NCBI GenBank assembly: GCA_021840255.1
Contig: JAKBYX010000005.1
Span: 1-64,000, forward strand
Origin: Nitrospirota bacterium
Lineage (GTDB): Bacteria > Nitrospirota > Thermodesulfovibrionia > Thermodesulfovibrionales > JdFR-88
Reading direction: 5' to 3'
DNA: 64,000 bases
Shown here: positions 20,395 through 28,621 of the stretch, in pieces
Numbering within the stretch: the first letter of the stretch is position 1
How the letters are laid out: every line of letters starts with the position of its first letter
Position numbers and translations under genes: made by a program
The notes under the pieces: generated by a model
Told to the model about the DNA's origin: nothing
What the model saw: only the letters and a program-made list of their open reading frames with translations
The model's database searches: none

Positions 20395-22595
20395 AAATAA
20401 AAATATGGCCTCTGCTCGGAGCGGTAGCTCTTTTCCTTATTTTCCCGCTCCCCGTCCAGGCTGTCGAAATGAGCGTCAACTTAACCAAGCTCGCTCCCGT
20501 GGTGTCCACAAAGCTTTATGGCGCTCAGGACAGCTACACCGTTAAAATCCCAATCCCGGACCGCTGGAAGATCAACAGGGCCGTTCTGAAATTTTCATAT
20601 GTTAATTCCACGGCACTGATCAGGCAGAATTCGCGCCTGGTTGTCTGGCTCAACGAAAGGCCACTGACCCAGATAACGCTGGATTCGTCTTCCCCCGGCG
20701 GACAGGTCTCGGTCCTGCTGCCTGCGCGATTGCTGAAGCCAGGCTATGACGACCTCCGCTTCAGCGTGTCACAGCATTACACAAACAGTTGCGAGGACCC
20801 AACCGCCCCTGAACTATGGACGACCCTCGCGCTGGACAGATCGTCCATAGATTTCGACTATACACTGAAAACCGTACCGTTGTCCCTTTCAGCGGTCAAT
20901 TTCCTTTTTGACGCCCGCATATTCAGTACAGACAAGGTGAACCTGGCAGTGGAAGACCTTTCGCGGGAGGAGATCGAAGCGGCCGCTATCGCCGCCATGG
21001 GGATTTCGGTGCGGTTTGACTACCGCCCCGTACATTTCTCCCTTTCCGGGGGGCTAAAGCCGGGATGTGACAACATCGTCATAGGCGATAAAAGTTTTGT
21101 TACCCGCATAACGGGAAACAAACATTTGAATGCCAGCGGCCCGCTCATCAATATTTTCCATATGCCTGGCGACGACGCCCACGCGCTCATTACCGTGCAG
21201 GGCTCCGGCGGGCAGCAGCTTAAAAAAAGCGCACGGGCGTTTGCATCCCTGTCCTTTCCTCTTCCCGACTCCCCATCCATGAGGGTGCAGCAAGTGGCCA
21301 TAGCCCGCCTGTATCCCCTCGCCGGAAACGATGTCCTGATCCCGGGACATGAATATGCGTTCAGGGATATAGGTTTCAAGACTGCCACCTTTCAAGGGAT
21401 GGGATGCAAGCCCGGCGATATCTCCATAAAATTGCCTGACGGCATCATGCCGCAGTCAAACAGCTATGTGCGTCTCGGACTTCATCTGGCTTACGGAGGC
21501 GGCATGCGAAAAGACAGCGTGCTGAACGTATCGGTGAACGGCAAGTTCGTGTCGGCCATATATCTTGACAACCAGAGCGGGACAACGTTCGCGGATTACC
21601 GCATCGACATCCCCGCCGGTCTCTTCAGGTCCGGGAAAAACACTGTAAGGTTCACCCCCGTCCTGACGCCGATGGTTACCCACCGCTGCGAGTTTATACA
21701 GACCGGCAACCTTGTCCTGACCCTCTTTGACGATTCAACAGTGCAGATCCCCTCGATGGCCAATTGGACCGCCATGCCGCGCATCGACCTGTTCGCCATT
21801 GACGGTTTCCCTTTTACTGAGGATGCAAGCATGAAAGATACTCTTGTGTATCTTCCGGAAAAGAATTCATACGCAGCCGCGGCAGCCATCAACCTGCTTG
21901 CAATGGCCGCGCAAAAGGACGGTTTCCCGGGGTATAGCATACATCTTACTTACAGCGAGCCAAAAGGGGACGGCCGCAATGTCATAACGGTAGGCACAGT
22001 AAATACCCTGCCGGAAAAAATATTGAAAGCCATGCCGGCACAAATAGGCAAAGATGGCCTTCTCCCCTACCCGCTCATTAAAGATTATTCCGGCGAAAAG
22101 ACCATTCTTAGCGCGCGCCTGGATGCCATAATAGGCAAGGTCCTTCCCCCCCCGGTCAAAAACCGGCCGGTGTTGCCCGATATCAGGGCGCTGGTCCGCG
22201 AAATGAGCGAACCCGGAGGGCAATGGGTGTTCCTTGCGGAATTCGAATCTCCGTATAAGAGCGGAAGATCGGTCCTTCTGCTAACCGCTATTTCCAGCCC
22301 GGCCCTTTATAACGGCTCAGATGCTCTGCTGGAACCTTCTGTACAGGGCCGCTGCACCGGGGGACTTGTGGTATTAGACCCTTCCTCTCCGGAAAAGAGC
22401 ATAGTGGGCCTCGATACCGGAGAGACCTACTATGTGGGCGGCCTGGGCCTGTTCCCCCGCCTGAACGCCCTCATTTACGAACATGACGTGCTCTTCTTTT
22501 TATTGCTTTTAGGAAGCTTTGGCGTGCTGACCCGTTTTGCTTATCTGAAACTGAAGGCCATGAGGGCCCAAAGAGACAGCGATGAAGAAGCTTAG
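20361..22595 (+). CDS. bcsB: Cellulose synthase periplasmic subunit BcsB
   Basis: BcsB is the periplasmic, membrane-anchored partner that carries the nascent cellulose chain away from BcsA. The 744-residue protein has a signal/anchor (about 12-34). It then has carbohydrate-binding and flavodoxin-like repeats (YTVKIPIPDRWKI; CEDPTAPELWTTL; CEFIQTGNLVLTLFDDS) and one C-terminal membrane helix near 715-735. The start overlaps bcsA, and the end overlaps bcsZ by 14 bases, so the three are coupled. Confidence 0.94.
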   Translation: MGEMEKIRFRLKIKIWPLLGAVALFLIFPLPVQAVEMSVNLTKLAPVVSTKLYGAQDSYTVKIPIPDRWKINRAVLKFSYVNSTALIRQNSRLVVWLNERPLTQITLDSSSPGGQVSVLLPARLLKPGYDDLRFSVSQHYTNSCEDPTAPELWTTLALDRSSIDFDYTLKTVPLSLSAVNFLFDARIFSTDKVNLAVEDLSREEIEAAAIAAMGISVRFDYRPVHFSLSGGLKPGCDNIVIGDKSFVTRITGNKHLNASGPLINIFHMPGDDAHALITVQGSGGQQLKKSARAFASLSFPLPDSPSMRVQQVAIARLYPLAGNDVLIPGHEYAFRDIGFKTATFQGMGCKPGDISIKLPDGIMPQSNSYVRLGLHLAYGGGMRKDSVLNVSVNGKFVSAIYLDNQSGTTFADYRIDIPAGLFRSGKNTVRFTPVLTPMVTHRCEFIQTGNLVLTLFDDSTVQIPSMANWTAMPRIDLFAIDGFPFTEDASMKDTLVYLPEKNSYAAAAAINLLAMAAQKDGFPGYSIHLTYSEPKGDGRNVITVGTVNTLPEKILKAMPAQIGKDGLLPYPLIKDYSGEKTILSARLDAIIGKVLPPPVKNRPVLPDIRALVREMSEPGGQWVFLAEFESPYKSGRSVLLLTAISSPALYNGSDALLEPSVQGRCTGGLVVLDPSSPEKSIVGLDTGETYYVGGLGLFPRLNALIYEHDVLFFLLLLGSFGVLTRFAYLKLKAMRAQRDSDEEA

Positions 22596-23622
22596 TTTTT
22601 TCCTCCTGGCAGTGGCCGCCCTTTCATTATGGAGCCGCGCAGAAGCCAAGGCGCCTCAAAAAGAATGGGATGCCTATAAGGCGCAATTCATTTCGGCGGA
22701 CGGAAGGAATATTGACCGGCAGCAGGGGAAAACAAGCACCTCTGAAGGCCAGGGATACGCCATGCTCCTGGCGGAGGGTTTTGACGATTATCCGGCCTTC
22801 CAAAAGATATGGCGGTGGACAAAGAACAACCTCCAGGTCAGAAAGAATGACCGCCTTTTTGCATGGGAATGGGGGAAGCGGCCCGATGGGCAATGGGCCG
22901 CGATCGATCTTAACAACGCCACCGACGGTGACACCCTCATCGCATATGCTCTCGTGCTGGCCGGAAGGAAGTGGCGCAATGCCTCCTACGCTTCTGCCGG
23001 ACGCGCGATCGCCGCTGATATCAGAAAGCATCTTGTCATAGAACGAAACGGAATGCTCCTGGTGCTGCCGGGTTGTTACGGTTTTTCATCCAATGACGCC
23101 CTGGTCATGAATCCGTCATATTTCATATGGCCTGCGTACCGGATCTTCGGAGAAGTTGACAATAAACAGTTCTGGAGCAGGGTCTACAGAGACAGCATGA
23201 AGCTTCTAGGCAAGGCGCGCTTTACTGTTTTCGGATTGCCCCCTGACTGGATGACGGTAAACCGGGTCGGCGCCCCGCTGCCCACCGGGAAAAGGAGTGT
23301 GTACGGTTACGGCGCCATAAGGGTCCTGCTTTACCTTGCGTGGGAAAAGGACAAAACCGGTCTTTCACCCTTCAAAAAATTTATCGGCCTGTACAAATGC
23401 CTTGGGTTCATCCCCAGGGAAGTGGACCTGGAAAATAACACTTTTTCAATGGATGATGCGCCGGCCGGGTTTTACGCAGTATATGCCAGGGCGGCCCGGC
23501 AGTTGGGAGAACCGGGACTGGGAAGGATTCTCGAGCAAAAGGCGGCTCAAAAACTCAAGCTGGAGAGCGGCAGCTATTACTCGAATTCCCTTTATCTGCT
23601 GTCGCTTATGGAATGGAAATAA
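22582..23622 (+). CDS. bcsZ: Periplasmic endoglucanase, GH8 family
   Basis: BcsZ is a periplasmic endo-1,4-beta-glucanase needed for normal cellulose export. The 346-residue protein has a signal peptide (cleavage near ARAEA-KA). The GH8 acid is in STSEGQGYAMLLA near residue 55. The second catalytic region is ATDGDTLIAYALVLAGRKW near 115. Length and motifs are normal. It is coupled to bcsB by a 14-base overlap. Confidence 0.94.
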   Translation: MKKLSFFLLAVAALSLWSRAEAKAPQKEWDAYKAQFISADGRNIDRQQGKTSTSEGQGYAMLLAEGFDDYPAFQKIWRWTKNNLQVRKNDRLFAWEWGKRPDGQWAAIDLNNATDGDTLIAYALVLAGRKWRNASYASAGRAIAADIRKHLVIERNGMLLVLPGCYGFSSNDALVMNPSYFIWPAYRIFGEVDNKQFWSRVYRDSMKLLGKARFTVFGLPPDWMTVNRVGAPLPTGKRSVYGYGAIRVLLYLAWEKDKTGLSPFKKFIGLYKCLGFIPREVDLENNTFSMDDAPAGFYAVYARAARQLGEPGLGRILEQKAAQKLKLESGSYYSNSLYLLSLMEWK

Positions 23623-23719
23623 AAAACTGTTTTATATTAAGCGGTCCATTGGCCCGGATGTCCGCAAGTCCTGGAACCAACGGGTATAAAGAACTAAGGA
23701 TCTGCAAGGAGGAACCGAC

Positions 23720-24172
23720 ATGTTTTCAAGGAAGTTGTTAGCGGCTGTTTTTGTCCTTTGCCTGGGGTTTGCGGCCCCGGCTTTAGCTATTGACAGTTAT
23801 CCCGGCTCAACCTGGGGGGAGTTGCTGTGGCAGGTGCCCGCACATGGCCCTCAGCCTAACATCCCGGACCTGCTTACGGACGGATGGATAAGGCAGGGTG
23901 CGGACGTGGCCCATTTGGACGGTGTGCACCTGGTGCCGTATATGACCCTGCGATGGACGGCGGACACCAAAGGGCTTTCCTGGAACAACACTATAGGACC
24001 GGGCATCGGCCTGTCACTGCTCACCACGCCAATAAAACAGTCTTCGGTGACGATCGGGATCGAAAACGTCTGGAATTATTACGACAGGGACTGGGGTTAC
24101 AACGCATCAAGAATAACCGATACCGTGAACGTATACATGGACTGGTACGGTTGGTGGGACTTGAAAAAATAA
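23720..24172 (+). CDS. Exported protein of unknown function in the cellulose operon
   Basis: This 150-residue protein has a clear signal peptide (residues 1-23, ending APALA-ID) and a strong AAGGAGG ribosome binding site. The mature part is rich in Trp, Tyr and Gly and alternates polar and hydrophobic residues (TLRWTADTKGLSWNNTIGPG; NYYDRDWGYNASR), suggesting a small beta structure in the periplasm or outer membrane. It lies between bcsZ and bcsG, where an outer-membrane export protein would be expected, but it is far too short to be BcsC. A distant likeness to the C-terminal part of NfrA-type proteins is possible. I do not recognise it firmly. Confidence 0.75.
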   Translation: MFSRKLLAAVFVLCLGFAAPALAIDSYPGSTWGELLWQVPAHGPQPNIPDLLTDGWIRQGADVAHLDGVHLVPYMTLRWTADTKGLSWNNTIGPGIGLSLLTTPIKQSSVTIGIENVWNYYDRDWGYNASRITDTVNVYMDWYGWWDLKK

Positions 24173-24206
24173 AACATAGTTTTTTTAGGACCGAGGAGGC
24201 CGAGGC

Positions 24207-25748
24207 ATGCAGTTCTTGAGTTTTTATTTTCTGGGAACACTTTTCCTTTCTTTCATGGGTTCGATCAAGTTTGATTTCATAAAGAACATTATTTTTGGCG
24301 GTTTCCTCGCTCTGCCCATTCCGGAGAGAGTCCCGGCATCCAGGGTATTGAAATATCTACGGGTTGCCATCGGCATCCCGCTGGGCTTCCTGCTTTTCTG
24401 GCACGAAACATGGTTTCCGCCCCTGGGTTATGCGTTCCATTCCCTTACGGGCGCAAACGCAATGTCCGCGGGCTATATGTTCCAGTTTGTATTTCAGAAT
24501 CTTAACCCCATAGACATCGGCGGGCTTATCCTCCTTTTCATCCTTTGCCATTTTGCCTCAAAGCGCTTAAACATGGCCATCCCGGTGATTATTTTGATGG
24601 TTGCCATCATGCCTTTCCGGGCATGCGGGGTAAAGCAGGCGGCAGCCGCACAGGCCCCGCCGGCCAACGGCACGCCGCAGGGTTATTTTGAAGCGTTCCA
24701 CAGGTCCGAGGCCAAACGCATTGTCAGGTTTGAAAAACCCAGGAAGGGAGCGCCGCCTTTCGATATCATTGTCCTTCACATATGATCCCTCTCATGGGAA
24801 GACCTCTCGGTCGAGGGGTTAAAGAATGATCCGTTCTGGAAACAGTTCAACATGCTTTTTACGGATTTCAATACCGCCACGGGCTATAGCGGCCCCGCGG
24901 CCATAAGGGTCCTCAGGTCCACCTGCGGCCAGGAAAAACACGGGGACCTTTACAACCCGGCGCCGGATGGCTGTTACCTGTTCGAGAGCCTTAGAAAAAA
25001 CGGCTATCAGGCATTCACCGCGCTCAACCATGACGGCGTTTACGGTGACTTTTCCAAAGAGATCGTGACACTGGGAAAGGCGGCGCCGCCCATGGGCGAT
25101 CAGGGCCTGTCCCCCAGGCAGCTCGATTTCGATAAATCCCCGGTCTATGACGACCTCCAGGTGCTGGACAAGTGGCTTGCCGTGCGCAACAAATCAGGGG
25201 CCGCGCGGGCGGCCCTTTATTATGATACGGTCACGCTTCACGCGGGGGCGCACTTCGTGGGTGAAAAATTCTGGTGGCTCAAATCACGCAAGACTCATTA
25301 CAAGGAGTGCCTCGTAGGCATGATGCAAGAGCTCGATCAGTTCTTTGGGCAACTGGCCGCCTCCCGGCGCAATTACGTTGTCATCTTTGTGCCTGAGCAC
25401 GGGGCCGCCCTTGTTGCAAAAAGCATCCAGCCGGCCGATCTGAGGGAAATCCCTTTGCCGTCCATCACGCTGGATCCCGTGGGAATAAAGTTCATCGGCC
25501 CCGCATTTTCCCATGTCCCGCCAGGACAGCGGATAATATCCAAACCCACCAGCTATACGGCCTTTACATATGTAATATCGGAGCTGTTAAAAAATGTCCC
25601 GGTCTCCAAAATTGACCTTAAAAACATACCTGAAACCCCTTATGTGTCCGAGGGCCAGAATAACAAGATAGTTCAAATGGGAAACAGCTATTATTTGAAG
25701 GAAAAAGGTAAAAGCTGGGTAAAACTGCCGGAGGAGGATGTAAAGTAA
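24207..25748 (+). CDS. bcsG: Cellulose phosphoethanolamine transferase, probable selenoprotein
   Basis: BcsG transfers phosphoethanolamine from phospholipid to cellulose in the periplasm. The N-terminal 150 residues hold four or five membrane helices. The frame is broken by one TGA at 24783-24785, in the context VLHI-TGA-SLSWEDL. E. coli BcsG reads NIC-SLSW there, so the TGA replaces the zinc-binding cysteine (C243). Homology continues in the same frame across the 22 codons before the next ATG. The nucleophile serine is kept in TGYSGPAAIR (S228), and the zinc ligands in VPEHGAAL (E397, H398). Read with selenocysteine at residue 193 the protein is 513 residues, normal for the family. A SECIS-like hairpin follows the TGA. 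GAGGAGG precedes the ATG. A nonsense mutation is the alternative. Confidence 0.85.
24801..24820 (+). promoter_or_regulatory. Candidate bacterial SECIS hairpin in bcsG
   Basis: The RNA from 24801 to 24820 folds into a stem of eight pairs (two G-U wobbles among them) closed by the four-base loop GGUC at 24809-24812. The loop begins 23 bases after the TGA. Bacterial SECIS elements usually have the apical loop 16-37 bases after UGA and a G in the first two loop bases; both hold. The E. coli fdhF element likewise shows GGUC(U) in its loop. A competing pairing of 24786-24791 with 24813-24818 is possible. Confidence 0.7.
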
Positions 25749-25760
25749 TTTAAAAAACTG

Positions 25761-25797
25761 AAAAAGGGCGGCGCTTTCATCCAGCCGCCCCTTTTTC
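25761..25797 (+). terminator. Rho-independent terminator after bcsG
   Basis: A stem of GGGCGGC (25766-25772) and GCCGCCC (25784-25790) is flanked by A5 before it and C-T5 after it. It lies 13 bases after the bcsG stop and marks the end of the cellulose operon. Confidence 0.85.
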
Positions 25798-26005
25798 CCA
25801 GCGCGGCAGTGATCTTTTTGCATCCGGCATCCGTCAGCAAGGAAAAACAAATTAATTTACCCCCCGTCTTCCTAAACGGGCCATATTGAGATACAATCTT
25901 TTTAAAGTTTTCAAAAGACCCTCATCTTTTAAAAATCTTTTATTTTTCCAAAGACAAAAAAAAGAAAAAAATCATTGCGCTCATAGAATACATAAAGGGC
26001 CTAAA

Positions 26006-26878
26006 ATGAATGTGGGAAACATGGACAGCCGGAAATGGCTTGAGCTTTGCCGGATAAGGATATCGTTTTTTTCCGTGCTGGCGGCGGCCACAGGATACCT
26101 GCTTGCCGCACCCCGGCCCGGCACGCGTATCGCCTTGCTTGCCCCGGGCGTCATGCTGCTTGCCTGCGGCGCTTCGGCCATTAACCAGTTCCTTGAAAGA
26201 AAGACCGACGCCCTCATGCCAAGGACCAGCGGCAGGCCTGTGCCCTCCGGCAGGACCAGTCCGGCGGGCGCCTTTCTGTTTTCCATCTGCCTCATATCCC
26301 TGGGGACTGCGGCGCTTTTTTGGTCCCGGGGGCCTTTGCCTGCGGGCATGGGGCTTTTCACGGCCTTCTGGTACGGGGCGGTATACACGCCCCTTAAAAG
26401 GAAAACGCCTTTTGCCGTGGCGCCCGGAGCTCTTACGGGGGCCATGCCTTTCGCCATCGGATGGGCTTACGCGGGCGGCTCGCTTTCCGATCCACGGTGT
26501 ATACTGCCATGCTTTTTTTTCTATATGTGGCAGATGCCCCATTTCTGGCTTTTCATCTCGCAGTACGGGGGGGAATACGAAAAGGCCGGCCTGCCTTCCC
26601 TCACAAAAGTATTCTCGGAACGCCAACTCGCAAGGGTCATCTGCAGCTGGAGCTTAAGTTGCGGCGCAGGCGCAATGCTCCTGGCTTACTGCGCTTCCGG
26701 AGGCATCATCATATACGGCTTGGCGGCCGCTGCCGCCTGCCTGGCGCTCTCCGGGGCCGCGATGCTCAAAATGGGGTCCGAAAAAAAGAAAAACAAAAAC
26801 TACCTTTTTGCCTGGCGGGGCATGAATGCCGCCATGTTCGCGGTAATGTGCCTTCTGTCGGCAGACAGAATATTTTGA
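26006..26878 (+). CDS. ctaB: Protoheme IX farnesyltransferase (heme O synthase)
   Basis: CtaB adds a farnesyl group to heme b to make heme o for terminal oxidases. It is a UbiA-superfamily membrane prenyltransferase. The first Asp-rich motif is NQFLERKTDALMPRT near residue 71-85. YTPLKRKTPFAVAPGALTGAMPFAIGW and YMWQMPHFW are typical of CtaB. The ATG at 26006 follows AAAGGG. An A-rich tract near the end encodes EKKKNKNYL. No oxidase subunits are nearby; only a small cytochrome c gene follows. Confidence 0.9.
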   Translation: MNVGNMDSRKWLELCRIRISFFSVLAAATGYLLAAPRPGTRIALLAPGVMLLACGASAINQFLERKTDALMPRTSGRPVPSGRTSPAGAFLFSICLISLGTAALFWSRGPLPAGMGLFTAFWYGAVYTPLKRKTPFAVAPGALTGAMPFAIGWAYAGGSLSDPRCILPCFFFYMWQMPHFWLFISQYGGEYEKAGLPSLTKVFSERQLARVICSWSLSCGAGAMLLAYCASGGIIIYGLAAAAACLALSGAAMLKMGSEKKKNKNYLFAWRGMNAAMFAVMCLLSADRIF

Positions 26879-26953
26879 CTTGACCGATGCAAAAGTAAAA
26901 AATTTTCAGATGAAATAAAAAGCAAGAAATCTCAAAAAAGAAGGGAGAAAAAG

Positions 26954-27277
26954 ATGAAGACCGCAACTCTCGCCTCAGCCTTTTTTGCCGCGATGCTCTT
27001 TTTGTTTCTGCCTTCCGGAGCTTCTGCCAAGGGCATGTCCGGGAAGGCGCTTTTTCAGAAAAACTGCTCGGACTGCCACGTCAACGGGGGCAATATTATT
27101 AACCCCGCCTATACGCTCCACAAAAAAGACCGCCAGAAACACGGCGTCAAAACGGTAAATGACATCGTGCACATAATGAGGCACCCGGGCCCCGGAATGC
27201 ATGTGTTCACAAAACAGATGGTCCCGGACAAGGACGCAAAAAAAATAGCCAGATACATTCTCAAGACGTTTAAATAA
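26954..27277 (+). CDS. Small periplasmic c-type cytochrome
   Basis: This 107-residue protein has a signal peptide (cleavage near GASA-KG) and one heme site CSDCH at about residues 38-42. A C-terminal methionine region (GPGMHVF, KQMVP) could give the sixth ligand. It resembles class I cytochromes of the c6/c553 type. AGGGAGAAAAAG precedes the ATG. It follows ctaB and ends at a strong terminator. Confidence 0.88.
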   Translation: MKTATLASAFFAAMLFLFLPSGASAKGMSGKALFQKNCSDCHVNGGNIINPAYTLHKKDRQKHGVKTVNDIVHIMRHPGPGMHVFTKQMVPDKDAKKIARYILKTFK

Positions 27278-27297
27278 GGGCCTCCAAACATATGCAT

Positions 27298-27331
27298 AAA
27301 ATAAAAGGGCGGCTTTTCGCCCTTTTATTTT
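27298..27331. terminator. Strong hairpin terminator after cytochrome c
   Basis: A nearly perfect 13-bp stem, AAATAAAAGGGCG against CGCCCTTTTATTT, has a short GCTTTT-type loop. A-rich and T-rich flanks allow termination in both directions. It lies about 20 bases after the cytochrome stop. Confidence 0.85.
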
Positions 27332-27360
27332 ATGCCGCGTGATATTATCATTTAAAATCG

Positions 27361-27509
27361 TGAACTCTTTCAAAAGCCTTCTTCACAATACTGGCGCTCT
27401 TCAAATTCCAGCAGTTGATCTTTTTATCCGGCGGGAGGAAAAACAGCTGGAGCGGGAGTTTGGCGCGGAATGGCTGAGCTATAAAGGCAGGGTGCGCCGA
27501 TGGTTATAA
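27361..27509 (+). pseudogene. Remnant of an isoprenylcysteine methyltransferase-like gene
   Basis: In the frame ending at TAA 27507-27509 the DNA encodes LFIRREEKQLEREFGAEWL, then SYKGRVRRWL. This is the characteristic C-terminus of ICMT/PEMT-like membrane methyltransferases. Upstream only about 20 further codons are open and they do not form the expected membrane helix in that frame. A neighbouring frame gives a hydrophobic FTILALFKF stretch, suggesting a frameshift. No start codon or N-terminal domain is present, so this looks like a decayed fragment. Confidence 0.5.
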
Positions 27510-27601
27510 GCTTATTTTTGCTTTAAAAGGCTTCGGATCAGGCTTACGCCTTTACGCTTTGCTTTATTGAATGGCCGCTCCCTCCGTGATAGGCTTTAGG
27601 T

Positions 27602-28621
27602 ATGCAAATCCAAAAGGCCTGCGACCTTTGCAAGGACCTTATTTGCACCAGGGAACTGGGAGGCACACTTAACGCCCTTGCAAAGTCCATCGCCCAGGGC
27701 CTCTCCGCAAAAGGGTGTTCCATAGAGCTTTTGAACCGCAGGGACCATTCGTTTGAAGTGTCCGCCCTGTACGGAATGGTCAGGGAATTTTTTACCCCGG
27801 AAGGCGGCCCGCCTGACCCCAAAAAACTGGAAGCCGACAGCCTGGCCCTGCAAGGAGAGACCAGCAGCATTGCGGTTGAAAAAGACGGCATCCGCCGTGT
27901 CTTAAGCGTGCCCCTTCTTTCAGAGCGCGGGACCATAGGAGTTATCAGGGTGTATTCGGATGAGGCCCGCGAGTTCACTCCTGAGGAAACCGCGCAAGCC
28001 CTTTTTTTTGCTTCCATGGGAGGCATGCTTGCGGAAAAGGCAAAGGTTTGGGACAGGATGAAGGCGCTGGCGGAAACTGCCAGGACGGTGTCCGGCTCGC
28101 TTTCAATCGATGAGGTGCTAAAGGAGATAGCGGAGGCCGCAACCAAAGGGCTTGACGCACATGCTGCCTCTATATGGCTGGTGGACAGGGAGCAAAAAAA
28201 ACTGTCCCTTCGGGCCTCTTATGGCCTTTCAAGCGAATACGCGGCGAGGAAATCTGTCAGGCTGGAAGACAGCCCCATAGACAGGGAATGCCTGCAATGC
28301 AACATTGTGAGCATACCTGATATCTCCCTGGACAACAGGGTGGCGGACCGCGAATCGCTTTCCCAGGAAGACATCTATGGGCTGCTGAGCGTTCCGCTTG
28401 CGATAAAGGGCTCCGCACTGGGGGTCCTGAAGGTGTATATGCCCTATCCTTATGAGTTCAGCCCCGGGGACATGGAGTTCGCAAACGGCCTTTCCTGCCA
28501 GGGGGCTATTGCGCTGGAAAACGCCCGCCTCTTTGAGCATATAAAGCGGGAATACGATGAACTTCAAAAAGATGTGTGGAAATGGTATGACTGGGGCGAG
28601 CGCTTTCCAAAAAGATTATAA
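27602..28621 (+). CDS. Tandem GAF-domain sensor protein
   Basis: This 339-residue soluble protein has two GAF domains, about residues 10-150 and 165-315. The second (ASIWLVDREQKKLSLRASYGLS ... LLSVPLAIKGSALGVLKVY) is the clearer. No kinase, cyclase or DNA-binding domain is attached. Cysteines in the N-terminus (CDLCKDLIC) and C-LQC near residue 238 could bind a metal or sense redox state. The gene runs into hydB with an overlap of up to 65 bases, so it belongs to the sulfhydrogenase operon and may sense its redox state. This role is inference. Confidence 0.8.
   Translation: MQIQKACDLCKDLICTRELGGTLNALAKSIAQGLSAKGCSIELLNRRDHSFEVSALYGMVREFFTPEGGPPDPKKLEADSLALQGETSSIAVEKDGIRRVLSVPLLSERGTIGVIRVYSDEAREFTPEETAQALFFASMGGMLAEKAKVWDRMKALAETARTVSGSLSIDEVLKEIAEAATKGLDAHAASIWLVDREQKKLSLRASYGLSSEYAARKSVRLEDSPIDRECLQCNIVSIPDISLDNRVADRESLSQEDIYGLLSVPLAIKGSALGVLKVYMPYPYEFSPGDMEFANGLSCQGAIALENARLFEHIKREYDELQKDVWKWYDWGERFPKRL

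Noticed and set aside
24207-25748. bcsG read as two separate genes or as a pseudogene
   Set aside because: The codons between the TGA and the next ATG still match the family, only one codon is affected, it is the catalytic cysteine, and a SECIS-like hairpin follows. A plain nonsense mutation stays possible but fits less well.
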